Positions 1 through 6,283 of a stretch of DNA of 7,964 nt are shown here, in pieces. This DNA is from Blastocatellia bacterium. GTDB taxonomy: Bacteria > Acidobacteriota > Blastocatellia > Pyrinomonadales > Pyrinomonadaceae. Position 1 is the stretch's first letter. Each line of letters opens with the position of its first letter. Under the pieces are notes generated by a model. The model was given only the letters and a program-made list of their open reading frames with translations. It was not told the DNA's origin and did no database searches. The stretch covers positions 1 through 7,964 of the forward strand of contig PSRF01000063.1 of the NCBI GenBank assembly GCA_003175865.1, in the 5' to 3' direction. The translations under genes and the position numbers were made by a program.

Positions 1-879
1 ATCGACGTTTATCGCCTGGCGGAAAAGCCCGGAGCTCCACTCCCTCTCACTGAAGATGAGTTTGCCGCGCGTTCTACATTGATTGGATCCGTTACGTACG
101 ATCAAATTAAGAATGCGGGCGAAAACTTAACTTACATCGACAAACTTGAACTGGCCGGTGAACCGACTCGACTTCGTTATGCAGTTCGGTATGTCAACTC
201 TTCTGGTCAACGAGCGGCATTCTCAAACTTTCTGTTGATCGAACCGGCAGCGCGTATCGCACAGTCTCCGACGCTTTTGTCCACGGGCAATGAAGTCAAA
301 GAGGACGCAATTACTATCACCTGGCAGGCTCCTACTGCGAACATTGACGGTTCAACTCCGGTCAATGTCCTCGGCTACAACGTCTATCGACTTGACGAAT
401 CGCAGAGCCAACCTGGTCAAACTCCGATTAACTCAGGATTAGTGTCAGGCACGCAGTACTCAGACAAAAACTTCAAGTTTGGTGCAAATTATCGCTACGT
501 TGTTCGAGCAGTTTCACTCGGCACAGAGGGGGCTCAAGTTGAAAGTCTGAATTCGAACTTAATCTCGATTTCGCCCAAAGACATATTCCCTCCAGCTCCG
601 CCGAGCGGAATCAGTATCGCGCCGGCGCCAGGCAGACTCTCAATCTTCTTCGCAGCGAATAAAGAATCTGACATTGCTGGCTATTATGTCTTTCGGTCAA
701 CTGATCCCAATTTGCCGAAAGAGTCATGGACCAAGCTGAATCAAACACTTCTGACACGTACCACGTTCCAGGATGAAAGAGTGGAGCCTGGTAAAAAGTA
801 CTATTACTACCTGACTGCGGTGGATACATCTGGCAACCAGAGTTTCCCATCTGAAGTGGTCAGTGAAACGGTTCCTTAA
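1..879 (+). CDS. Fibronectin type III repeat protein, 3' part (5' end outside window)
   Basis: The frame is open from base 1, so the true start lies upstream; 292 codons are visible, ending in TAA. I see three FN3-like repeats: an incomplete one (about residues 1-75, opening IDVYRLAEKP), a second (about 84-190, with GYNVYRLDE, then YRYVVRAVSLG) and a third (about 197-292, with GYYVFRSTD, then YYYYLTAVDTSGNQS). Each shows the FN3 pattern of a G-Y-x-V-Y/F-R strand, a Y-x-Y-x-V-x-A-V strand and a final G-x-x-S-x-x-S. Proteins of this kind are usually exported or lipoproteins that bind surfaces or other proteins, but the signal peptide and any enzymatic domain would be in the missing part. The last repeat ends right at the stop, with no anchor or sorting motif. 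The next gene starts on the base after the TAA, so they are probably co-transcribed. The FN3 call is firm; the function of the whole protein is unknown. Confidence 0.85.
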   Translation: MDVYRLAEKPGAPLPLTEDEFAARSTLIGSVTYDQIKNAGENLTYIDKLELAGEPTRLRYAVRYVNSSGQRAAFSNFLLIEPAARIAQSPTLLSTGNEVKEDAITITWQAPTANIDGSTPVNVLGYNVYRLDESQSQPGQTPINSGLVSGTQYSDKNFKFGANYRYVVRAVSLGTEGAQVESLNSNLISISPKDIFPPAPPSGISIAPAPGRLSIFFAANKESDIAGYYVFRSTDPNLPKESWTKLNQTLLTRTTFQDERVEPGKKYYYYLTAVDTSGNQSFPSEVVSETVP

Positions 880-1671
880 ATGAAACTCTGTCGCATCACA
901 AGTGAACAATTCGATAGTCCTCGATTTGCACTAATCGAAGGCTCAAACGTGTTTCCTCTTGCCCCTGATTTCCACTTTGGTAACCCTGTTGAGAGTTGCG
1001 ATCACGTTGCGCTCAACATCGATGAAGTGAAGTTGCTTGCTCCCGTCGTGCCTTCGAAGATCGTATGTGTCGGGCGCAACTATTTGGAGCATGCGGCTGA
1101 GCTCGGCAACAAGATGCCTGACGAGCCTTTGCTCTTTTTGAAACCACCATCTTCCTTGATTGGTCATGAGGATTCGATCGAGTTACCAGGCGTTTCACAA
1201 CAAGTGGAACACGAAGGCGAACTCGGCGTTGTGATTGGACGTCGGGCGCGAAAACTCTCTGACAGCGATAACCCACTCGACTACGTGTTTGGCTTCACTT
1301 GTGTCAACGACGTCACAGCGCGAGATTTGCAGCGTAAGGATGTGCAATTCACTCGCGGCAAGGGCTTCGACACTTTCTGTCCGGTTGGGCCTTGGATTGT
1401 TACTGACATCGACCCAACAAAGACAAGCGTAACAACACGCGTTAATGGAGAGATAAAACAAAACGGCAATACTTCAGACATGGCCTTTCCTGTTGCGTTC
1501 TTAATAAGGTATATCTCGGCAATCATGACGCTTAATCCTGGTGACTTAATTGCTACCGGGACTCCGGCAGGTGTTTCAAAGATGAAGCATGGCGATCAGG
1601 TTGAAGTTGAGGTCGGAGGAGTCGGAATTCTGCGCAATAAGGTGTACGATCCTAAAGAACAAAAGAAGTGA
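880..1671 (+). CDS. Fumarylacetoacetate hydrolase (FAH) family protein
   Basis: A 263-residue protein of normal length for single-domain FAH enzymes. Residues 1-55 look like the small N-terminal DUF2437-type domain that precedes the FAH fold in many bacterial members. The core starts near KIVCVGRNYLEHAAELG (60-76). Metal-binding acids are visible: Glu112 and Glu114 in VEHEGELGVVIG and Asp144 in CVNDVTARD. Further family landmarks are GKGFDTFCPVGPW (160-172) and ATGTPAGV (225-232). The family contains hydrolases, decarboxylases and isomerases that act on 2-oxo acids such as acylpyruvates, oxaloacetate or homoprotocatechuate intermediates; the sequence does not decide which, so I give no symbol. 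The ATG directly follows the TAA of the FN3 gene and has no clear Shine-Dalgarno, which suggests reinitiation. The N-terminus MKLCRITSE matches the usual start of the family. The family call is firm; the substrate is unknown. Confidence 0.93.
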   Translation: MKLCRITSEQFDSPRFALIEGSNVFPLAPDFHFGNPVESCDHVALNIDEVKLLAPVVPSKIVCVGRNYLEHAAELGNKMPDEPLLFLKPPSSLIGHEDSIELPGVSQQVEHEGELGVVIGRRARKLSDSDNPLDYVFGFTCVNDVTARDLQRKDVQFTRGKGFDTFCPVGPWIVTDIDPTKTSVTTRVNGEIKQNGNTSDMAFPVAFLIRYISAIMTLNPGDLIATGTPAGVSKMKHGDQVEVEVGGVGILRNKVYDPKEQKK

Positions 1672-1677
1672 GGGGGA
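1670..1677 (+). promoter_or_regulatory. Strong Shine-Dalgarno of the transaldolase gene
   Basis: The purine run GAGGGGGA overlaps the TGA stop of the FAH gene (1669-1671) and ends three bases before the ATG at 1681. It is the only strong ribosome site among the junctions of the plus-strand gene set, and it fixes the transaldolase start. Confidence 0.6.
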
Positions 1678-1680
1678 ATC

Positions 1681-2331
1681 ATGAAGTTTTTCATCGACAC
1701 CGCTAATTTGAACGAGATTCGCGAAGCCGCTTCACTGGGAATTGCGGACGGTGTGACAACAAACCCATCGTTAATTTCCAAAGAAGGTAACGTTGACTTC
1801 AAACAGCACATCGCCGCGATTTGCGAGTTGGTGCAGGGGCCTGTTTCTGCCGAAGTAACGAGTCAGGATCAGGCAGGCATGGTTCGCGAGGGACTTGAGT
1901 ACTCGAAGATCGCGCCGAATGTCGTTATCAAGTGTCCCTTAACCCGTGATGGATTGAAGGCGACACGGCAGTTATCTGACCAGGGTATTCGTGTAAACGT
2001 CACGTTGTGCTTCTCAGCAGCCCAGGCAATCCTTGCAGCCAAAGCCGGCGCCTCATTCATCAGCCCGTTTCTTGGTCGACTAGATGATATTGGTGAGAAC
2101 GGATTAGAACTGCTGCAAAGCATAATCGAGATCTATCACAATTATCCCTGGAAGACTGAAGTGCTGGCGGCGAGTCTGCGCAATCCAATCCACGTAATTG
2201 AGGCAGCTCGAATGGGCAGCGACATCGCAACGATGCCTTTTAAGGTGATCGATCAACTGTTCAATCACCCGTTGACAGACAAGGGCCAAGCGCAATTTCT
2301 TGCGGATTGGACTAAGAGTGGACGCAAGTAG
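1681..2331 (+). CDS. tal: Transaldolase, small TalC/FSA-like type
   Basis: A 216-residue protein, the length of the compact TalC/MipB/FSA subfamily of class I aldolases. It would move a dihydroxyacetone unit between sugar phosphates in the non-oxidative pentose phosphate pathway, in the cytoplasm. Visible residues: Asp6 in FFIDTANL, the GVTTNPSLI signature (24-32), the Schiff-base Lys84 in [19 protein letters not shown] (106-116) and the phosphate-binding AASLRNP region (163-169). Two positions that separate transaldolase from fructose-6-phosphate aldolase both read as transaldolase: Glu58 in SAEVTSQ (Gln59 in E. coli FsaA) and Phe130 in SPFLGRLDD (Tyr131 in FsaA). It follows the FAH gene by nine bases with a strong Shine-Dalgarno, and its end overlaps the next gene. 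The enzyme class is near certain; the transaldolase rather than aldolase assignment rests on those two residues. Confidence 0.94.
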   Translation: MKFFIDTANLNEIREAASLGIADGVTTNPSLISKEGNVDFKQHIAAICELVQGPVSAEVTSQDQAGMVREGLEYSKIAPNVVIKCPLTRDGLKATRQLSDQGIRVNVTLCFSAAQAILAAKAGASFISPFLGRLDDIGENGLELLQSIIEIYHNYPWKTEVLAASLRNPIHVIEAARMGSDIATMPFKVIDQLFNHPLTDKGQAQFLADWTKSGRK

Positions 2332-2812
2332 TCCAACGCCAAAGCAGATCCTAGTCAGCGCGCTGAAGTTCGACGGAACAGAACATCGAAATTGGCCAGG
2401 GTGGTTAGTGCAAAACGAGCCACCCTTGCTGGTCGTCGATGCTGTTTTCGTAGAAGAGATCCATCACAACCTGCTGGGTACTATCAGCAAAGGAACGGTC
2501 AGCACGGAGTTCTACTGGCTGGACCGTTGGTACAACATTTTTCGTTTCGGAGATAAGGACGATTTTCTCGCAACCTTCTATTGCAATGTCACTTTTCCAC
2601 CGCACTTCGAAGAGTCGACGCTGAGTTATATTGATCTGGACATCGACGTGCTGGTGAAGCCGGATTTGACCTACGAAGTACTCGACCTGGATGACTTCGA
2701 AACGAATGCGAAGCGCTATTCCTACCCTGAAGAGATCCATCGCAACGCACACCAGGCAGTAAGCGAGATAATCCGCTCAATTGAGATGCGGGACTTCCCA
2801 TTCGATAGATAG
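2318..2812 (+). CDS. DUF402 family protein (nucleoside di/triphosphatase or FomD-like)
   Basis: A 164-residue protein from GTG 2318. The frame stays open to a TTG at 2300 (170 residues), but that start has no nearby ribosome site, while GTG 2318 has GGA six bases upstream and overlaps the transaldolase stop by 14 bases, fitting coupling. DUF402 landmarks, numbered from the [15 protein letters not shown] (17-28), [11 protein letters not shown] (67-77), FYCNVTFPP (87-95), [10 protein letters not shown] (104-113) and [10 protein letters not shown] (121-130). The Asp-rich IDLDID and LDLDDFE segments are where characterised members (Staphylococcus Ntdp; FomD of fosfomycin synthesis) bind divalent metal and phosphate groups, so hydrolysis of a nucleotide phosphate ester or anhydride is plausible. 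No signal peptide is seen, so it should be cytoplasmic. The family call is firm; the substrate cannot be read from sequence. Confidence 0.88.
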   Translation: MDASSPTPKQILVSALKFDGTEHRNWPGWLVQNEPPLLVVDAVFVEEIHHNLLGTISKGTVSTEFYWLDRWYNIFRFGDKDDFLATFYCNVTFPPHFEESTLSYIDLDIDVLVKPDLTYEVLDLDDFETNAKRYSYPEEIHRNAHQAVSEIIRSIEMRDFPFDR

Positions 2813-2814
2813 AT

Positions 2815-4386
2815 ATGGCTACAGAGCAAAAATCGAAAAAACCTAAAAGCAAACTCGACATCGCTCAGGAGAAGTCAGTCCAAGCTGAAGAAGGTGGCGG
2901 TGCGGGCCGAATCGCCAAGCAGCACGAATCTGGAAAGATGACTGCTCGCGAACGCATTGAATTTCTCCTCGATGACGGCACCTTTGAAGAGTTCGATAAG
3001 CTAGTGGTCCATCGCTCGAAAGATTTCGGTTTAGACAAGCAGCTTTTTCCAGGTGATGGCGTGGTGACTGGCTACGGAATGATCGACGGGCGCAAAGTTT
3101 TTGTGTTCGCGCAGGACTTCACCGTGTTTGGTGGCTCTCTTTCCGAAACGCATGCTGAAAAGATCTGCAAGGTGATGGACCTCGCTATGAAGGTTGGAGC
3201 TCCAATAATCGGTTTGAACGATTCAGGTGGCGCTCGTATTCAGGAAGGAGTTCTGAGCCTGGGGGGATACGCTGACATATTTCTGCGCAACACCCTTGCG
3301 AGCGGAGTCGTTCCACAGATCAGTTGCATCATGGGCCCATGTGCAGGCGGCGCCGTTTACAGTCCCGCAATCACTGACTTTAACGTGATGGTGAAAGACA
3401 CGTCATACATGTTCATTACTGGTCCGGACGTAATTCGAACCGTAACTCATGAAGAGGTGACGAAGGAAGAACTTGGTGGAGCGATCACGCATAACGCCAA
3501 GTCCGGGGTCGCGCACTTTGCAGCCGACTCTGATGAACACGCGTTGCGTATTGTGCGCGAACTCTTGTCGTTCATTCCTTCGAACAACCTCGAAGACGCG
3601 CCACGTGTTGCGAGTACGGATCCTGAAGATCGGCTGGAGCCAAAACTCAATGCGATTGTTCCTGAAGCACCAAATCAACCTTACGACATCCGCGATGTAA
3701 TCAACCTGATCGTCGATGATGGCTATTTTTTTGAAGTGCAGGAGATGTATGCACAGAATATCTGTGTTGGGTTTGCGCGACTAGGTGGGCGTTCGGTAGG
3801 AATCGTCGCAAATCAGCCGGCATTTCTCGCCGGCGTGCTCGACATCAAAGCTTCGATCAAAGGTGCACGCTTTGTGCGTTTCTGTGACTGTTTCAATATT
3901 CCACTTGTCACTTTTGAAGATGTGCCTGGTTTCCTGCCTGGGATTTCTCAGGAACACGGTGGCATCATCACCCATGGAGCAAAGCTGCTCTATGCTTTTG
4001 CGGAAGCGACAGTCCCGAAACTGACAGTGATTACACGCAAAGCGTACGGCGGCGCATACTGCGTTATGGCATCAAAACACATTCGCACGGATCTGAACTT
4101 TGCGTGGCCCACTGCAGAGATCGCCGTGATGGGACCAGAAGGAGCAGTGGAAATTCTCTATCGACGCGAGCTCTCGGAAGCGCAGGATCGTGACGCTGCA
4201 CGAAAGTCGAAACTGGAAGAGTTGGAAGCTAAGTTTGCTAACCCTTACGTAGCAGCCGAGCGAGGATTTGTTGATGAAGTGATTGAACCTGCGACGACGC
4301 GTCTCAAGTTGATTCGAGGTCTGGGACTACTCGACAACAAACGTGACACCAATCCACCAAAGAAACACGGCAACATCCCACTTTAG
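2815..4386 (+). CDS. pccB: Acyl-CoA carboxylase carboxyltransferase (beta) subunit, probably propionyl-CoA carboxylase
   Basis: A 523-residue protein of full family length, ending in the conserved [10 protein letters not shown]. It transfers CO2 from carboxybiotin to an acyl-CoA, most likely propionyl-CoA to methylmalonyl-CoA, in a complex with a biotin carboxylase/carrier subunit that is not in this window. The N-terminal crotonase-like half carries [20 protein letters not shown] (41-60), [14 protein letters not shown] (133-146) and the oxyanion-hole segment [13 protein letters not shown] (173-185). The C-terminal half carries [10 protein letters not shown] (367-376), [20 protein letters not shown] (379-398), [17 protein letters not shown] (406-422) and [18 protein letters not shown] (430-447). 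Position 416, which helps set acyl chain preference (Asp in typical PccB), is Cys here. The ATG lies two bases after the DUF402 stop, in a GATAGATAGAT run with no Shine-Dalgarno, so translation is probably coupled. A decarboxylase alpha subunit (MmdA-like) is a less likely reading, since no decarboxylase partners are nearby. Confidence 0.93.
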   Translation: MATEQKSKKPKSKLDIAQEKSVQAEEGGGAGRIAKQHESGKMTARERIEFLLDDGTFEEFDKLVVHRSKDFGLDKQLFPGDGVVTGYGMIDGRKVFVFAQDFTVFGGSLSETHAEKICKVMDLAMKVGAPIIGLNDSGGARIQEGVLSLGGYADIFLRNTLASGVVPQISCIMGPCAGGAVYSPAITDFNVMVKDTSYMFITGPDVIRTVTHEEVTKEELGGAITHNAKSGVAHFAADSDEHALRIVRELLSFIPSNNLEDAPRVASTDPEDRLEPKLNAIVPEAPNQPYDIRDVINLIVDDGYFFEVQEMYAQNICVGFARLGGRSVGIVANQPAFLAGVLDIKASIKGARFVRFCDCFNIPLVTFEDVPGFLPGISQEHGGIITHGAKLLYAFAEATVPKLTVITRKAYGGAYCVMASKHIRTDLNFAWPTAEIAVMGPEGAVEILYRRELSEAQDRDAARKSKLEELEAKFANPYVAAERGFVDEVIEPATTRLKLIRGLGLLDNKRDTNPPKKHGNIPL

Positions 4387-4504
4387 TTGTGGCGCGAAGA
4401 TTACCTGGCATTCAACCGTAGAGTCATTGTTAACTTCGGCGTCGAGCGTATGTAACGACACGACAAGCTGAAGCTTATCGGACATCGCCAAGTCGCGTTC
4501 GAAA
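4387..4504. other. Convergent intergenic spacer without clear terminator
   Basis: These 118 bases separate the end of the carboxyltransferase gene from the end of the aspartic-protease-like gene on the other strand. I looked for stem-loops followed by a T run on either strand and found none. There is only a short AAGCT-GA-AGCTT palindrome near 4468-4479, whose two-base loop is too small. Termination here may be Rho-dependent. Confidence 0.5.
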
Positions 4505-5422
4505 TCAGTTTGCGGGCTCGATCGCTATCAAGTGTCGCAGCGGATCGAAAGTAATGCGGAAAGGATAAAGCGCATCTCGACCAATAATCACAGGCGTGTT
4601 CGCAGCGACTCCACTCAAAACATCAGTCGGCACACTTCGTAGAACCAGGGCACCAATACTAACTATGGTTGGTGCAACTCGTGTCGACTGAACAGACCCA
4701 CCTCCGAGATCATGAACTGACCTACCATTGCGACCGTGATTACCAACTATTACACCATCGCTGACTGCCAATCCAAAATTTGAACCCGTATCGATCAGCG
4801 CAAGTCGACCATCCCCGAGCTTCACGAACGGACGACTTGAACCATCACCCCGAACCCACCGCACCACCGCGCCGCCTGCAATGACATCCGCCTGACTCAA
4901 ACCACGTTGAGTTGACTCAAAAATTGTCAATGTACGATTTGGCAGATCCACGCTATAGCCGTACGGACTTACGTCAAGCGGATCCAAGATCCCATCGATA
5001 CCGGCCGGCAAAGAGTCAGCGACCGCTGCTGGAACAGTTGCAGTGAGCATCGCACCAGGTCTGCCGATAGCGACTCGCTGAAGAGTAGTCTCCTGGTTGG
5101 AAGAAATCGACGACGTACTCAGCCCGCCAACGAGTGTGCGCCGACCTGGTCGAACGACCAAGTGCTCAACATCGACAACACGTCGGCTGATAATCGAACT
5201 ACCGGCGCCAGTATCAATAGCAAAGACAAATGGCCCGGCCTGATCGATCCACATGTCAACCAGGAGCCCATGGTCTCTAGAGTTTTTAAATTGAACCGTT
5301 AGCCCAGAACTCGCGTTAACCGCTGGTAAAAAAGTCTTGCGGGCAGCCCCTAAAAAAGAGGCCGCCCACAAAATGATTACCGCAGTTAGTGTACTGAGAG
5401 CCGCAAGTCTTGCTTTGCTCAT
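4505..5422 (-). CDS. Membrane-anchored bilobed aspartic protease-like protein (two DTG motifs)
   Basis: A 305-residue protein. Residues 6-26 form a hydrophobic segment after MSKAR, so it is exported or held by an N-terminal anchor with the rest outside the cytoplasm. Two retropepsin-like modules follow. Module 1 has PFVFAIDTGAGSSIIS (Asp70-Thr-Gly), a GG turn near 99-100, GIDGILDP (141-148) and YSVDLPNRTLTI (156-167). Module 2 has GRLALIDTGSNFGLAVS (Asp211-Thr-Gly-Ser), a GGG turn near 240-242, PVIIGRDAL (277-285) and FRITFDPLRHLIAI (288-301). The matching order of motifs points to internal duplication, and two DTG aspartates in one chain could form a pepsin-like active site without dimerising. 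It lies 15 bases after the Gly-zipper gene, with a weak AGAGAG six bases before the ATG, so it is the second gene of that unit. Peptidase activity is inferred from the motifs; its substrate and whether it is processed are unknown. Confidence 0.85.
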   Translation of the reverse strand: MSKARLAALSTLTAVIILWAASFLGAARKTFLPAVNASSGLTVQFKNSRDHGLLVDMWIDQAGPFVFAIDTGAGSSIISRRVVDVEHLVVRPGRRTLVGGLSTSSISSNQETTLQRVAIGRPGAMLTATVPAAVADSLPAGIDGILDPLDVSPYGYSVDLPNRTLTIFESTQRGLSQADVIAGGAVVRWVRGDGSSRPFVKLGDGRLALIDTGSNFGLAVSDGVIVGNHGRNGRSVHDLGGGSVQSTRVAPTIVSIGALVLRSVPTDVLSGVAANTPVIIGRDALYPFRITFDPLRHLIAIEPAN

Positions 5423-5437
5423 GATCAGCTCTCTAAC

Positions 5438-5983
5438 TTAGTAGTGACGCTTACGTAATTTATACGTGTAAAGAGCTGAACCACCTGCTCCAGAAAGTGC
5501 ACCGATAGCAGCGCCCTTCCCACCACCAATCAAGCCGCCGATGGCTGCACCAGCTCCGGTACCGATTGCGACGGTCAGCTTGTCTCGGTGCTTCTGCCAG
5601 AAAGTGCGACCGCTTGAACGGCTGTAGTCATAGTACACACGACGTGACGTTGTTCGACCTCGCGCGTTCCGATAGACCACTCGCGTTGGTGCTACTGTTG
5701 CTGTGCGCGATGTGTTCGTACTTCCATTTGCGGCCGCTGCATAACCGTCGGCAAATCCGGTCTTGTATGCAGTCTGTTCGCCGGTCGTGTTGAACTCGGC
5801 TGGAACGCTCTCCTGATCACTAGCGGACTGCTGAGTGGAGGCGTTTTGATATTTGGCGTTGTCCTGTGACGTTGTGTTTTCAGCGGTTGCAGGCTGACTC
5901 TTGTGCATAACGAGTGCGCCCACCGAACCACCAATCAAGGCTGCGATTAACGCAACCGGCAGTAACTTGTTCGTCATAATCAT
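5438..5983 (-). CDS. Membrane-anchored protein with C-terminal glycine-zipper domain
   Basis: A 181-residue protein from ATG 5983. Upstream starts in frame are TTG 6001 (which overlaps the ribosome site) and ATG 5992 (one base from it); ATG 5983 lies ten bases after GAGGAG and opens MIMTNKLLPV. Residues 6-26 form a hydrophobic signal or anchor. Residues 28-70 are Gln/Ser/Asn/Thr rich and probably disordered. A YKTGFADGYAAA segment follows (73-84), then an Arg/Tyr-rich stretch (101-125) and FWQKHRDKLT (128-137). The tail from about 138 to 170 is a Gly/Ala zipper with repeated GxxxG spacing (GTGAGAAIGGLIGGGKGAA), as in YMGG-like Gly-zipper domains that insert in or pack against membranes, and it ends in a basic KLRKRHY. 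The product is likely in the envelope. No enzymatic motif is visible and the function is unknown. It is the first gene of a two-gene unit with the aspartic-protease-like gene. Confidence 0.82.
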   Translation of the reverse strand: MIMTNKLLPVALIAALIGGSVGALVMHKSQPATAENTTSQDNAKYQNASTQQSASDQESVPAEFNTTGEQTAYKTGFADGYAAAANGSTNTSRTATVAPTRVVYRNARGRTTSRRVYYDYSRSSGRTFWQKHRDKLTVAIGTGAGAAIGGLIGGGKGAAIGALSGAGGSALYTYKLRKRHY

Positions 5984-5993
5984 CGCTCTCATG

Positions 5994-6001
5994 CTCCTCA
6001 A
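5994..6001 (-). promoter_or_regulatory. Shine-Dalgarno of the Gly-zipper gene
   Basis: On the minus strand this reads TTGAGGAG, whose GAGGAG core lies ten bases before ATG 5983. It decides the start against TTG 6001 and ATG 5992. The same eight bases are perfectly complementary to CTCCTCAA further up the leader (6107-6114), discussed as a finding. Confidence 0.55.
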
Positions 6002-6223
6002 AGAAATCTTGGTGCTCTCAGACGCGATACCAAATCTGCAAGCACCGTTCCCCAGAACGAAACCCTACACAAACTCAGCTATTTGCTTGGGAACTTTAGC
6101 AATGAATTGAGGAGAAATGTGGGATGCAAGGAAATTACAACGCAAGTTCAATGCTCTGCAATCTTTGGTCGACCTTGCTAATTACCCCATATGGAATCCA
6201 CGTATTCGATATCATCAATGTTG
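6002..6223 (-). other. Structured leader/promoter region of the Gly-zipper and aspartic-protease unit
   Basis: This is the non-coding stretch between the S41 terminator and the Gly-zipper gene. Because the terminator should stop transcription from upstream, a promoter is expected here. The best candidate on the minus strand is TTGCAG (6156-6161) and TGTAAT (6134-6139) with 16 bases between, which is only a moderate match. Between that and the gene are three small inverted repeats: TTGCT/AGCAA (6083-6102), CGTTC/GAACG (6046-6059) and GGTGCT/AGCACC (6011-6046, with an inner CAGA/TCTG pairing). I recognise no known riboswitch. Confidence 0.35.
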
Positions 6224-6261
6224 ATAAAAGAAAAAGCCAGGAAGTCGAACTCCCTGGCTTT
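6224..6261 (-). terminator. Rho-independent terminator of the S41 gene
   Basis: On the minus strand a stem AAAGCCAGG/CCTGGCTTT (9 pairs, 6233-6241 with 6253-6261), continued after one mismatch by three more pairs around a three-base loop, is followed directly by a TTTTTCTTTT tract (6226-6235, overlapping the base of the stem). It lies 23 bases after the S41 stop codon. On the plus strand the stem is followed only by TTTAGATTGTG, so it points mainly to minus-strand transcription. Confidence 0.88.
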
Positions 6262-6283
6262 AGATTGTGTAGGAAGAACTAAA

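Noticed and set aside
1681..2331. Annotation as fructose-6-phosphate aldolase (fsa)
   Set aside because: Glu58 and Phe130 match transaldolases rather than FsaA at the two discriminating positions.
2405..2752. 115-residue minus-strand reading frame opposite the DUF402 gene
   Set aside because: It is antisense to a gene with clear family motifs and resembles nothing I know.
4387..4504. Bidirectional terminator between the convergent genes
   Set aside because: No stem of useful length followed by a T run exists on either strand; the AAGCT/AGCTT palindrome has too small a loop.
6117..6224. 35-codon plus-strand frame (MWDARKLQRK...) preceded by GAGGAG
   Set aside because: The spacing from GAGGAG to the ATG is only two bases, there is no promoter or family resemblance, and the GAGGAG is equally explained as the complement in the minus-strand leader. 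A real small protein cannot be excluded.
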